Shown here one piece after another: positions 1 through 6,810 of a stretch of DNA of 29,257 nt. The notes under the pieces were generated by a model. It had not been told where the DNA came from. It did not search any database and worked only from the letters and a program-made list of their open reading frames with translations. The stretch is from positions 1 through 29,257 of the forward strand of contig CBFDBJ010000045.1 in the NCBI GenBank assembly GCA_965603015.1, written 5' to 3'. Source of the stretch: JAUWTJ01 sp965603015 (lineage in GTDB: Bacteria > Pseudomonadota > Alphaproteobacteria > M2410). A program made the translations under genes and the position numbers. How positions within the stretch are numbered: the stretch's first letter is position 1; each line of letters opens with the position of its first letter.

Positions 1-453
1 GGTTGATCCCCCTGACGTCATGACCTTGAAGTGGCGGGCCGTCAGCTCGGGAAGCTCGGTGTCTGCAAGAGTTGCAGCGGGCGCAAAGCCTTCGTCTATG
101 CACCTGATGTCACCGTGAGTTCCGGGGGCAGCACCAACAACAAGGGTCGGCTTACCAACTTCGACGATCTGATCTCGCTCCATTTGCGGCAGGCGAGAGG
201 AAACCGGTTGCGGCGTTGCACCAAGTTTCCAGGTCGCAAAGCAGGCTTCGAGGAATTCGATACCGTTGGGAAGCGCAATGGTGACAAAGTCATCCTGCCT
301 GACGCCAAGATCAGCATAGGCGCGAGCCAGCCGATTGGTAGACGCATCAAATTCGGCGCGGGTTACCGTTCGCCCTTCAAAGGAAACAAGAGCCCTGTCC
401 GGACCCTTATCTTTCCAGTACGCGACAATTCGCGATAGAGATATTTCCGTCAT
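1..453 (-). CDS. AMP-forming acyl-CoA synthetase, N-terminal part (cut by left edge)
   Basis: The reading frame opens with ATG at 453 and stays open to the window edge, giving about 151 residues of the N-terminal domain of an ANL-superfamily adenylate-forming enzyme. It begins MTEISLSRIVAYWKDKG. The stretch KLGATPQPVSSRLP is typical of bile-acid/carnitine-type CoA ligases. The visible part ends in TSGGST, the start of the AMP/phosphate-binding loop ([ST]-[SG]-G-[ST]-T). The expected role is ATP-dependent activation of a carboxylic acid to its CoA thioester in the cytoplasm. A good Shine-Dalgarno (GGGGAG, 6 nt spacing) precedes the ATG, and the gap to the upstream synthetase is 42 nt, so the two are probably one operon. 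The substrate cannot be told from this fragment. Confidence 0.85.
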   Translation of the reverse strand, partial: MTEISLSRIVAYWKDKGPDRALVSFEGRTVTRAEFDASTNRLARAYADLGVRQDDFVTIALPNGIEFLEACFATWKLGATPQPVSSRLPQMERDQIVEVGKPTLVVGAAPGTHGDIRCIDEGFAPAATLADTELPELTARHFKVMTSGGST

Positions 454-495
454 GCCAGTCTCCCCGGTCAATCATTCACCCCTGAGGGAACACTG

Positions 496-2109
496 TTAGT
501 TGGCAAGACCAAGGGTTTCCAGGGCGTAACTTGTAATCGCCTTATAGTCTGCCTTGCCATTGGGAGCCCGGCCCAAAGACTCCTTGTACAGAATTTGCTT
601 TGGAACCTTGTACCCGGCGAGATGCTTTTTGATGATACCGCGCATCTCCTCGAAATCCATTTCGTCGCCCTCGACAACGGCGACAACGGCGTTACCCCAT
701 TTCTCGTCCGGCACTCCGACAACAAGCGCATCGCGGATACCATCGATGGCCTTGATGACTTCCTCGACTTCCTCGGGGTAAATCTTTTCACCCGCGGAGT
801 TGATACAGACCGAACCGCGGCCCAGCAGCGTGATGGTCCCATCTTCCTCAACCGTGCACCAGTCGCCGGGAATCGCATAGCGCTCGCCATTGACAGTTTT
901 GAACGTGGCGTCGGACTTTTCCTTGTCCTTGAAATAGCCCAGTGGAATATTGCCGCCACGAGCGATGAACCCGGGCTCGCCGCTGCCGGGAACCACTTCG
1001 CGGCCATCCTCGGCAAAGACCTTGCAATTGTCACCAATCTCGAATTTTGCGGTTTGGGTTTCCAGGCCGTTAGCCATAACGGACATGCCAAACCCGACTG
1101 CCTCCGAGGCGCCGAACGAATCAATCAACATGACGTTGGGCATATGCTCCAGAAGCCCGAGCTTGACATCGCGGCTCCACATCACGCCGGACGATGTGAC
1201 GGAGACCATATGGTCGAGATTGTATCTGCCGGGGTTTTCCCGAAGGGCTTTCAGCATCGGCTTGGCAAAGGCATCGCCGACGATCGCCATGGCATTGACA
1301 CCGTTTTTGACCACGGTGTCCCAAAGTGCCTCGGCATCAAAGCCCTTGCCCGCATCCATGGTCACAACCGCGCCACCGGAGAATAGCGAGCCCAGCGATG
1401 TGAAAAGACCGGTGCCATGCATCAGGGGGCAGACAGGCATGTGCCGTGTCACAGACGGGTCTTTCCTGATTTCGGCAAGCGTGCTTTCGACGGTGGAATA
1501 ATCCTTCTCCAGTGCGAGTGCCTGGGCTGCGCCGATTTGGCGAAAGGTTTCATGGGGCCACATGACGGCCTTGGGCATGCCGGTCGTGCCGCCTGTATAG
1601 AGAAAGAAGAGGTCATCGCCGGAGCGTTCGATCCCGAGCGGTGCCCCATCGCCGGATGTGGCAAGCGCCTCATGGGACAGCGCGCCTTCAAAGACCGGCG
1701 CGGCGCCTTCGGGTGTTACCTCAATGTAGAGTTTCACCTTGGAGAGCTGCGGGCGCAGTTCTTCCATTTGCGGGGCAAATTCGGTTGAGAAGAAAACCAC
1801 CGTCGCGTCGGAATTGTCAAAGATGTAGATCAGCTCTTCGGGGGTATAACGGAAATTGACATTGAGATGCACCGTGCGGCTTTTGAAAGCGGCTGAAATG
1901 GCCTCGCAGTATTCCGGGCAATTGCGCATATAGACGGCGTTCTTGTCGCCTGTCTTGATGCCTCGCGCCAGAATTTCGCGCGCAAGATTATTGCTGCGCT
2001 TGTCGAACTCGCCCCAGGTGACGGTGCGGTCATTGTGGATAAGAGCCGGGGCCGCGGGGTCCACGGCCGTCGCAATACCATCCAATACATCTCCAAGGCT
2101 GTAGCCCAT
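496..2109 (-). CDS. Acyl-CoA synthetase (AMP-forming, FadD3/FadD19-like)
   Basis: This 537-residue protein is a full-length ANL-family acyl-CoA synthetase, which adenylates a carboxylic acid and then forms the CoA thioester. Visible motifs are the P-loop YTGGTTGMPKAV (residues 171-182), DSFGASEA (330-337), the hinge region GDWCTVEEDGTITLLGRGS (415-433) and the C-terminal catalytic lysine in APNGKADYK (Lys519). The GRGSVCINSAGEKIYPEEVE stretch in place of the common GRxKD is typical, from family knowledge, of the mycobacterial FadD3/FadD17/FadD19 group acting on steroid side chains or rings. A branched or terpenoid acid substrate is therefore a reasonable guess, not a demonstration. The start at 2109 has a strong Shine-Dalgarno (GGGAGG). 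It leads an operon with the second synthetase downstream. Confidence 0.93.
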   Translation of the reverse strand: MGYSLGDVLDGIATAVDPAAPALIHNDRTVTWGEFDKRSNNLAREILARGIKTGDKNAVYMRNCPEYCEAISAAFKSRTVHLNVNFRYTPEELIYIFDNSDATVVFFSTEFAPQMEELRPQLSKVKLYIEVTPEGAAPVFEGALSHEALATSGDGAPLGIERSGDDLFFLYTGGTTGMPKAVMWPHETFRQIGAAQALALEKDYSTVESTLAEIRKDPSVTRHMPVCPLMHGTGLFTSLGSLFSGGAVVTMDAGKGFDAEALWDTVVKNGVNAMAIVGDAFAKPMLKALRENPGRYNLDHMVSVTSSGVMWSRDVKLGLLEHMPNVMLIDSFGASEAVGFGMSVMANGLETQTAKFEIGDNCKVFAEDGREVVPGSGEPGFIARGGNIPLGYFKDKEKSDATFKTVNGERYAIPGDWCTVEEDGTITLLGRGSVCINSAGEKIYPEEVEEVIKAIDGIRDALVVGVPDEKWGNAVVAVVEGDEMDFEEMRGIIKKHLAGYKVPKQILYKESLGRAPNGKADYKAITSYALETLGLAN

Positions 2110-2160
2110 ATCTTCCTCCCTTTGTGCGCTTTTTGCTCAGCGCTTTTTTCTTAACTTAGG

Positions 2161-2200
2161 AAACTGCGTGGCAGCTGTCCACGGGCTTGTATAAACTGCG
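2161..2200. promoter_or_regulatory. Candidate operator region between divergent genes
   Basis: The 222-nt gap between the acyl-CoA synthetase (minus) and the outer-membrane protein (plus) holds two copies of AAACTGCG, at 2161-2168 and 2193-2200, which is 32 nt or about three helical turns apart. Between them is an inverted repeat with arms CGTGG/CCACG (2167-2171 and 2179-2183). TATAAA lies at 2190-2195. On the minus strand TGGACA, 17 nt, TAAGTT could be a weak promoter for the synthetase operon. The arrangement looks regulatory, but no known regulator box is recognised. Confidence 0.25.
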
Positions 2201-2331
2201 GATTAGATGGCCTTCCCCTGCGGTGTCACCTGGAAGCAACCCGGGCCGCAAACACAACTCACTTCGCCCTGTCGACCTTGTTTCATACCTGGAGATATGT
2301 CACCGTTTTGGTGCAACGACGGGAGGAAGCC

Positions 2332-2844
2332 ATGAAATACAGCATTTCACCGGCACTGGGGTTCCTGATGGCACTGGGTTCAGGGTCTGCCGCGCTGGCG
2401 GACGATGTGGTCTGGGGGGGCTGGTATGTCGAAGGCGGCTATCACCATGCGCTTCTGGACTCCGAAGGTGGTGACAACCTGACCCTCGGGCTGATTGGGG
2501 CTAATTTGGGTTATGAGCTTGCCAATGGCTGGGCAGTTGAGGCCGTTCTGGCGCAGGGTGTCCTGGAGGACGACGTGTTCAAAGCCGGGACCTGGTACGG
2601 CCTGGCGGGCAAATATTCCTGGCTGGTCGGTGACAGGGGAACCCTCTATGGGAAACTGCGGGCTACATCGGTGGCACTTGAAGCGGAGGCCCCTGGTGTG
2701 ACCGTCTCGGAAAGTGAGTGGAAAGTCGGGTGGTCCATCGGCGGCGGTTATGACCTGACCGACTCTGTTTATGCTATTGGCGAATTTAATCACTTCATGG
2801 AAAGCAATACCGGTGTCTTCGTCGGGCTCGGATTCAGGTTCTAG
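2332..2844 (+). CDS. Small outer-membrane beta-barrel protein
   Basis: The product is a 170-residue exported protein. It has an N-terminal signal peptide (MKYSISPALGFLMALGSGS, cleavage probably after the AALA near residue 23). The mature part is made of alternating aromatic and polar strands (WGGWYVEGGY, LGYELANGWAVEAV, GLAGKYSWLV, GTLYGKLRAT, WKVGWSIGGGYDL, VYAIGEFNHF) and ends VFVGLGFRF. A terminal Phe is the classic signal for BAM-dependent assembly. This fits the OmpA-barrel/OmpW-like or 'porin family' small barrels of about eight strands. I chose the ATG at 2332 because it has a strong GGGAGG Shine-Dalgarno and starts directly at the signal peptide; the frame is open upstream to 2278. 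It is a single gene with no clear functional partner. Confidence 0.8.
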   Translation: MKYSISPALGFLMALGSGSAALADDVVWGGWYVEGGYHHALLDSEGGDNLTLGLIGANLGYELANGWAVEAVLAQGVLEDDVFKAGTWYGLAGKYSWLVGDRGTLYGKLRATSVALEAEAPGVTVSESEWKVGWSIGGGYDLTDSVYAIGEFNHFMESNTGVFVGLGFRF

Positions 2845-2905
2845 CGTTTGCCTGTGTTGTAGAGCGCCTGGAGTTTTCGACTCGCCGGAGCCTTCCCCGT
2901 TTTGA

Positions 2906-2937
2906 TTGCTGCATTGCTACCGCAGAGGCGCTATAGT
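2906..2937 (+). promoter_or_regulatory. Possible sigma-70 promoter for the ThDP/GlcG-like/malate synthase operon
   Basis: TATAGT at 2932-2937 is a good -10 match, about 50 nt before the ATG at 2986. The -35 is weak: TTGCTG at 2906 with a 20-nt spacer or CTGCAT at 2909 with a 17-nt spacer. The call rests mainly on the -10 and its position. Confidence 0.25.
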
Positions 2938-2985
2938 TTCCTGAACTACGGAGACTCACTCAAAGGTGGGCGAAAGGGAAAAACC

Positions 2986-4641
2986 ATGAGCAGCACTGAC
3001 GTCATTATCAAAATTCTGCAGCACGAAGGCGTCGAGTTCATCGCCGGGTTCCCGCAAAACCGGCTTTTCAACTCGGCGGCAAGCCACCAGGTACGCCCGA
3101 TCATCGCCCGGACCGAGCGGGTCGCGATCAATATGGCGGACGCCTATACACGCATGAACAATGGCCGGAAATTCGGCGTGGTGGCCGTGCAGGATGGGCC
3201 TGGCATTGAAGCCAGTTTTGCGGCCGTGGCCCAGGCTTACGGCGACAATACGCCGATCCTGGTGCTTCCTGGCGCGCACTCGCGGGCGATGCAGAATTAT
3301 GACCCGCAGTTCATGGCGTCGCGCTCCTTCCGCGATATCACCAAGAAGGCCGGGCTTATCAATGATCCGCTCACGATCGCAAGAAATCTGGAAGTCGCCT
3401 TTGCGGCGCTCAAGAATGGCAAGGGCGGACCGGTTCTGCTTGAAACAGCCGCCGAGATTATGTGGGGCAAATATCCCGGCGATGAACCGGACTACCAATC
3501 CCCGAAGCGCCACCGCTCAATGGCCGATGAGGCCGACGTTGCCGAGACGCTGGATGCGCTGCTGGCGGCAAAGCGTCCCGTCATTGTGGCTGGTCACGGC
3601 GTGCTTTATGCGGAAGCCTGGGATGAGCTGCTGGCCTTTGCCGAGCTTTTGCAGATCCCGGTCATGACAACGCTGCTTGGCAAGAGTGCATTCCCGGAAA
3701 CTCACGAACTGGCGCTTGGCACCGGCGGGCGAACCATCACAAAGGCTGCGGGGCACTTCGCCAATGAGGCCGATTTTATTCTCGGGATCGGAACCAGCTT
3801 TACGATCAATGATTTTTCGGCGCGCATGCCTGAGGGCAAGACACTCGGCCAGATCACCAATGAGCCTGCTGACGTCGGCAAATGCCGCCCGATCTCCTGC
3901 GGCGCCATCGGCGACGCCAAGCTGGTTCTCGGCCAGTTGATCGCTCTGGCAAAGGAAAGGCTCGGCGAGGTCGGGCGCGAGACAGCGACCGACACCATCA
4001 AAGAGATCGCAAAGCTCAAGGCCGAATTCCTTGAAGAATGGGGCGAGCGGCTTAACTGCGACGATGACGGACCAATTTCGCCCTACCGCATCATCAACGA
4101 GATGAACACGCTGTTCGACAAGTCAAAGTCTGTCGTCACCCATGATGCGGGCAACCCGCGCGACCAGATCATCCCCTTCTATGAAGCGACCAACCCGCGC
4201 GGCTATCTCGCCTGGGGCAAGTCCACCCATCTGGGCTCGAGCCTCGGCATGGCGCTGGGTGCAAAACTGGCACGGCCGGACTGGCTCAGCGTCAATTTTG
4301 TCGGCGATGCGGGCTTTGGTATGTCGGGGATGGATTTTGAAACGGCAACCCGGGCGAACCTGCCGATCATGACGGTTCTACTCAACAACGGTGTGATGGG
4401 CGGTTATGGCGCCTATATGCCGGATGCGGTTGAGAACTTCGACTCCAACAAGCTCGGTGGTCAGTATGCGGATATCGCCGCAGCACTCGGTGGGTATACG
4501 GAGAAAATTGAAAAGGCTTCCGATATTCGCGCTGCGCTTGCGCGCGGTATCGAGCAAACCGAAAAAGGCCGCCCCGTGCTGCTTGAATTTATCACGCGGG
4601 AAGAACCGGTGTTGGCCATGAGCAACAAATGGGGAATGTAA
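2986..4641 (+). CDS. Thiamine-diphosphate-dependent enzyme of the acetolactate synthase/oxalyl-CoA decarboxylase superfamily
   Basis: This 551-residue protein has the three-domain layout of ThDP (POX/ALS-type) enzymes: an N-terminal PYR domain (about 1-170), a central domain (about 190-330) and a C-terminal PP domain (about 370-540). The catalytic cofactor-activating glutamate is present as Glu44 in ARTERVAINMADAY. The Mg/ThDP motif is GDA (440-442), 24 residues, then NN, so the usual GDG glycine is Ala. The PP-domain stretch GDAGFGMSGMDFETATR resembles oxalyl-CoA decarboxylases and 2-hydroxyacyl-CoA lyases, but no specific substrate pocket can be assigned. Glyoxylate carboligase is less likely because that enzyme has Val in place of the glutamate. 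The start at 2986 follows a purine-rich GAAAGGGAA; the frame is open upstream. The stop overlaps the next start (TAATG), so translation is coupled to the GlcG-like gene. The reaction is unknown; glyoxylate or a CoA ester is an inference from context. Confidence 0.88.
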   Translation: MSSTDVIIKILQHEGVEFIAGFPQNRLFNSAASHQVRPIIARTERVAINMADAYTRMNNGRKFGVVAVQDGPGIEASFAAVAQAYGDNTPILVLPGAHSRAMQNYDPQFMASRSFRDITKKAGLINDPLTIARNLEVAFAALKNGKGGPVLLETAAEIMWGKYPGDEPDYQSPKRHRSMADEADVAETLDALLAAKRPVIVAGHGVLYAEAWDELLAFAELLQIPVMTTLLGKSAFPETHELALGTGGRTITKAAGHFANEADFILGIGTSFTINDFSARMPEGKTLGQITNEPADVGKCRPISCGAIGDAKLVLGQLIALAKERLGEVGRETATDTIKEIAKLKAEFLEEWGERLNCDDDGPISPYRIINEMNTLFDKSKSVVTHDAGNPRDQIIPFYEATNPRGYLAWGKSTHLGSSLGMALGAKLARPDWLSVNFVGDAGFGMSGMDFETATRANLPIMTVLLNNGVMGGYGAYMPDAVENFDSNKLGGQYADIAAALGGYTEKIEKASDIRAALARGIEQTEKGRPVLLEFITREEPVLAMSNKWGM

Positions 4642-5069
4642 TGAGTTCTTTAAATCTCGAAGCGACAAAGAAGATCCTTGCCAACGCGGGCAAGCTTGCG
4701 GAAGACGAAGGCTATGCACCTATGGCCTTCGTGGTTATTGATGCCGGCGGCAACATGATTGCAGCGCATCGCCAGGACGGCGCGACCCACTGGCGGATCG
4801 GTATTGCCGATGGCAAGGCGCAATGTGCGCTGGGCATGGGGACATCCTCGCGCAAGATTGCAGAGGTCGCCGAGGCACGCCCCGCTTTTGTCCAGTCGCT
4901 GATGGCGATGACCGGCGGCAAGGTCGTCACATCGCCCGGCGGTGTCCGCATCCTTGATGATGGCGGGGTGACCCTGGGGGCCATTGGCGTCTCCGGTGAC
5001 TTGCCGGACCGCGACGAAGCCTGCGCCTTTGCGGGCATAAAGGCTGCCGGCCTTCAGGCGGGAGAATAA
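4641..5069 (+). CDS. GlcG/HbpS-like (DUF336) protein
   Basis: This 142-residue protein belongs to the GlcG/HbpS family, shown by APMAFVVIDAGGNMIAAHRQDGA (about residues 26-48), the central GKAQCALGMGTSSR and the C-terminal GGVRIL-GVTLGAIGVSGDLPDRDEACA segment. Family members include the GlcG protein of unknown function in the E. coli glycolate operon and the haem-binding HbpS of Streptomyces. It has no signal peptide and is probably cytoplasmic. The ATG at 4641 shares one base with the preceding TAA stop and has GGGGA 5-6 nt upstream. The malate synthase gene starts 1 nt after its stop. The co-occurrence with malate synthase mirrors glcG-glcB in E. coli, but here the malate synthase is the A isoform and a ThDP enzyme precedes it. 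Confidence 0.88.
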   Translation: MSSLNLEATKKILANAGKLAEDEGYAPMAFVVIDAGGNMIAAHRQDGATHWRIGIADGKAQCALGMGTSSRKIAEVAEARPAFVQSLMAMTGGKVVTSPGGVRILDDGGVTLGAIGVSGDLPDRDEACAFAGIKAAGLQAGE

Positions 5070-5070
5070 G

Positions 5071-6663
5071 ATGAGTGTTACTGTTGGCGGCCTTGAGGTT
5101 ACGGGCGAGCTGAAGCCTGGCTACACAGACGTGCTCAATCATGACGCGCTGCATTTCGTCGGCAGGCTGGTGAGGTCGTTTGCCTCACAGCTCGACACGC
5201 TGCAGGCCATGCGGCGGGAGAAGCAGGCCCGATGGGACGCGGGCGAGATGCCTGATTTTCTGCCGGAGACCAAGCGCGTCCGCGACGGAGACTGGACGAT
5301 CAAGGGCATCCCCGAAGATCTGCTTGACCGGCGTGTCGAGATTACCGGGCCGGTTGATCGCAAAATGATCATCAATGCGCTCAATGCGGATGTGAAAGTC
5401 TTCATGGCCGACTTTGAAGATGCGACCACGCCGACGTGGGACAATCTCATTGAAGGTCAGATCAATTTGCGCGACGCAGTGCGCGGCAAACTTTCCTTCA
5501 AGGATGAAGTGCGCGATAAAACCTATGAAGTCGGCGATGCCCCTTCAATCCTCATCGCCCGCGTACGCGGCCTGCATCTGCCGGAAAAACATGTGTTGAT
5601 GGACGGCAAGCCGATCCCTGGCTGCCTGCTCGACTTCGGGCTTTATTTTCATCACAACGCGCAGGCACTTTTACATAAAGGCTCCGGGCCGTATTTTTAT
5701 ATACCGAAGATCCAGAGCCATCTTGAGGCGCGCTGGTGGAACGATGTTTTCACAGCCGCCGAGGAAGACGCCGGTCTTCCGCTCGGAACCATCAAGGCGA
5801 CGGTCCTGATCGAGACGCTGCCAGCGGCCTTTGAGATGGAAGAAATTCTCTTTGAGCTCAAGGACCATATTGTGGCGCTGAATTGTGGGCGCTGGGATTA
5901 TATCTTCAGCTATATCAAAACGTTGAAAACCCATGCGGACCGCATCCTGCCGGACCGCCAGGCCGTCACCATGGATCAGCCATTCCTCGACGCCTATTCA
6001 CGCCTGTTGATCAAGACCTGTCACAAGCGCGGCGCCATGGCCATGGGCGGCATGTCGGCGTTTATTCCGTCAAAGGACGAGGAACAGAACGATGTCGTGC
6101 GCCAGAAGGTCACCGACGACAAGACCCGCGAGGCCGCCAACGGTCACGACGGGACATGGATTGCTCATCCAGGCCTCGCCGAGATTGTCAATCCGATCTT
6201 CAAAAAGGCGCTCGGCAAAAGACCCAACCAGCTTGACGTCATGCGCGAGGGTGACGCGGAGGTCACCGCTGCCAACCTGCTTGAGCCCTCGACAGGAGAC
6301 CGCACGGAAACCGGCATGCGGCACAACATCCGGGTGGCGCTGCAATATATCGAAGCGTGGATTTCCGGCAACGGCTGCGTGCCGATCTACGGTCTCATGG
6401 AAGACGCCGCAACGGCCGAGATTTCCCGCGCCTCCATCTGGCAATGGATCCGCCACGGGGTATCGCTGTCGAATGGCCGGGTCGTGACGCAAGAGCTCTT
6501 CGAGATGTTTCTGGTCGAGGAGATTGAAGCGGTGAAAGAGGAAGTGGGCGCGGAGGTTTTTGAAGCGGGTCGATTCACCGAGGCCGCGAAACTCTTCTCC
6601 GATATGACAACCTCGGATGAGTTTGGAGATTTTCTGACGCTTCCGGCTTATGAGATGATTTAG
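5071..6663 (+). CDS. aceB: Malate synthase A
   Basis: Malate synthase condenses glyoxylate with acetyl-CoA to give malate and CoA (glyoxylate cycle, or glycolate assimilation). The 530-residue length fits the A isoform, about 530 residues, rather than isoform G of about 720. Visible catalytic elements are ADFEDATTPTWDN (113-125), the glyoxylate-binding arginine in ARVRGLHL (Arg164), the Mg ligands Glu248 (LIETLPAAFEMEEI) and Asp276 (NCGRWDYIFSYIK) and the catalytic base Asp445 in GLMEDAATAEISR. These sit at a constant offset of -2 from my recollection of the E. coli numbering (166, 250, 278, 447). GGGAG precedes the start. No isocitrate lyase gene is in the window, while glycolate dehydrogenase lies 5 kb downstream, so glycolate-derived glyoxylate is a likely substrate source. 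Confidence 0.96.
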   Translation: MSVTVGGLEVTGELKPGYTDVLNHDALHFVGRLVRSFASQLDTLQAMRREKQARWDAGEMPDFLPETKRVRDGDWTIKGIPEDLLDRRVEITGPVDRKMIINALNADVKVFMADFEDATTPTWDNLIEGQINLRDAVRGKLSFKDEVRDKTYEVGDAPSILIARVRGLHLPEKHVLMDGKPIPGCLLDFGLYFHHNAQALLHKGSGPYFYIPKIQSHLEARWWNDVFTAAEEDAGLPLGTIKATVLIETLPAAFEMEEILFELKDHIVALNCGRWDYIFSYIKTLKTHADRILPDRQAVTMDQPFLDAYSRLLIKTCHKRGAMAMGGMSAFIPSKDEEQNDVVRQKVTDDKTREAANGHDGTWIAHPGLAEIVNPIFKKALGKRPNQLDVMREGDAEVTAANLLEPSTGDRTETGMRHNIRVALQYIEAWISGNGCVPIYGLMEDAATAEISRASIWQWIRHGVSLSNGRVVTQELFEMFLVEEIEAVKEEVGAEVFEAGRFTEAAKLFSDMTTSDEFGDFLTLPAYEMI

Positions 6664-6684
6664 CCCCCTCAATGCATAATGCTT

Positions 6685-6796
6685 GTCGCCCCGGCCTTCG
6701 AGCCGGGGTCTCAGGGCACCATCTTGCAAACCGTCGGATTTGAGTGAGCGGCACGTCCTCTGCCACGAGGTCCCGGGTCAAGCCCGGGACGACACC
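6685..6796. repeat. Two-hairpin intergenic palindromic repeat, copy A
   Basis: The gap between convergent malate synthase and isovaleryl-CoA dehydrogenase contains two GC-rich hairpins. The first has CCCCGGC (6689-6695) pairing with GCCGGGG (6702-6708) across a 6-nt loop. The second has GTCCCGGG (6770-6777) pairing with CCCGGGAC (6783-6790) across a 5-nt loop. The first stem is followed by TCTCAGGGCACCA (6709-6721). The same two stems, the same linker start and the same flanks (GAGG before, GACGACAC after) recur at 11511-11639. It is a REP-like dispersed repeat, possibly acting as a bidirectional transcription or mRNA-stability barrier; no T-tract is seen. Confidence 0.8.
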
Positions 6797-6810
6797 AAAT
6801 GGGATTTGAA

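Noticed and set aside
31..438. A 135-residue plus-strand ORF at the left edge.
   Set aside because: The minus strand here encodes the N-terminal domain of an acyl-CoA synthetase up to its TSGGST loop, so the plus ORF is antisense.
2126..2149. GCGCT/AGCGC hairpin followed by six T as a rho-independent terminator.
   Set aside because: The stem is only 5 bp with an 8-nt loop, and it lies in the divergent region at the 5' ends of both genes, where no plus-strand gene ends.
2986..4641. Calling the ThDP enzyme glyoxylate carboligase because of the glyoxylate context.
   Set aside because: Glyoxylate carboligase is known for lacking the cofactor glutamate (Val instead). Here Glu44 is present, and the sequence does not otherwise point to that enzyme.
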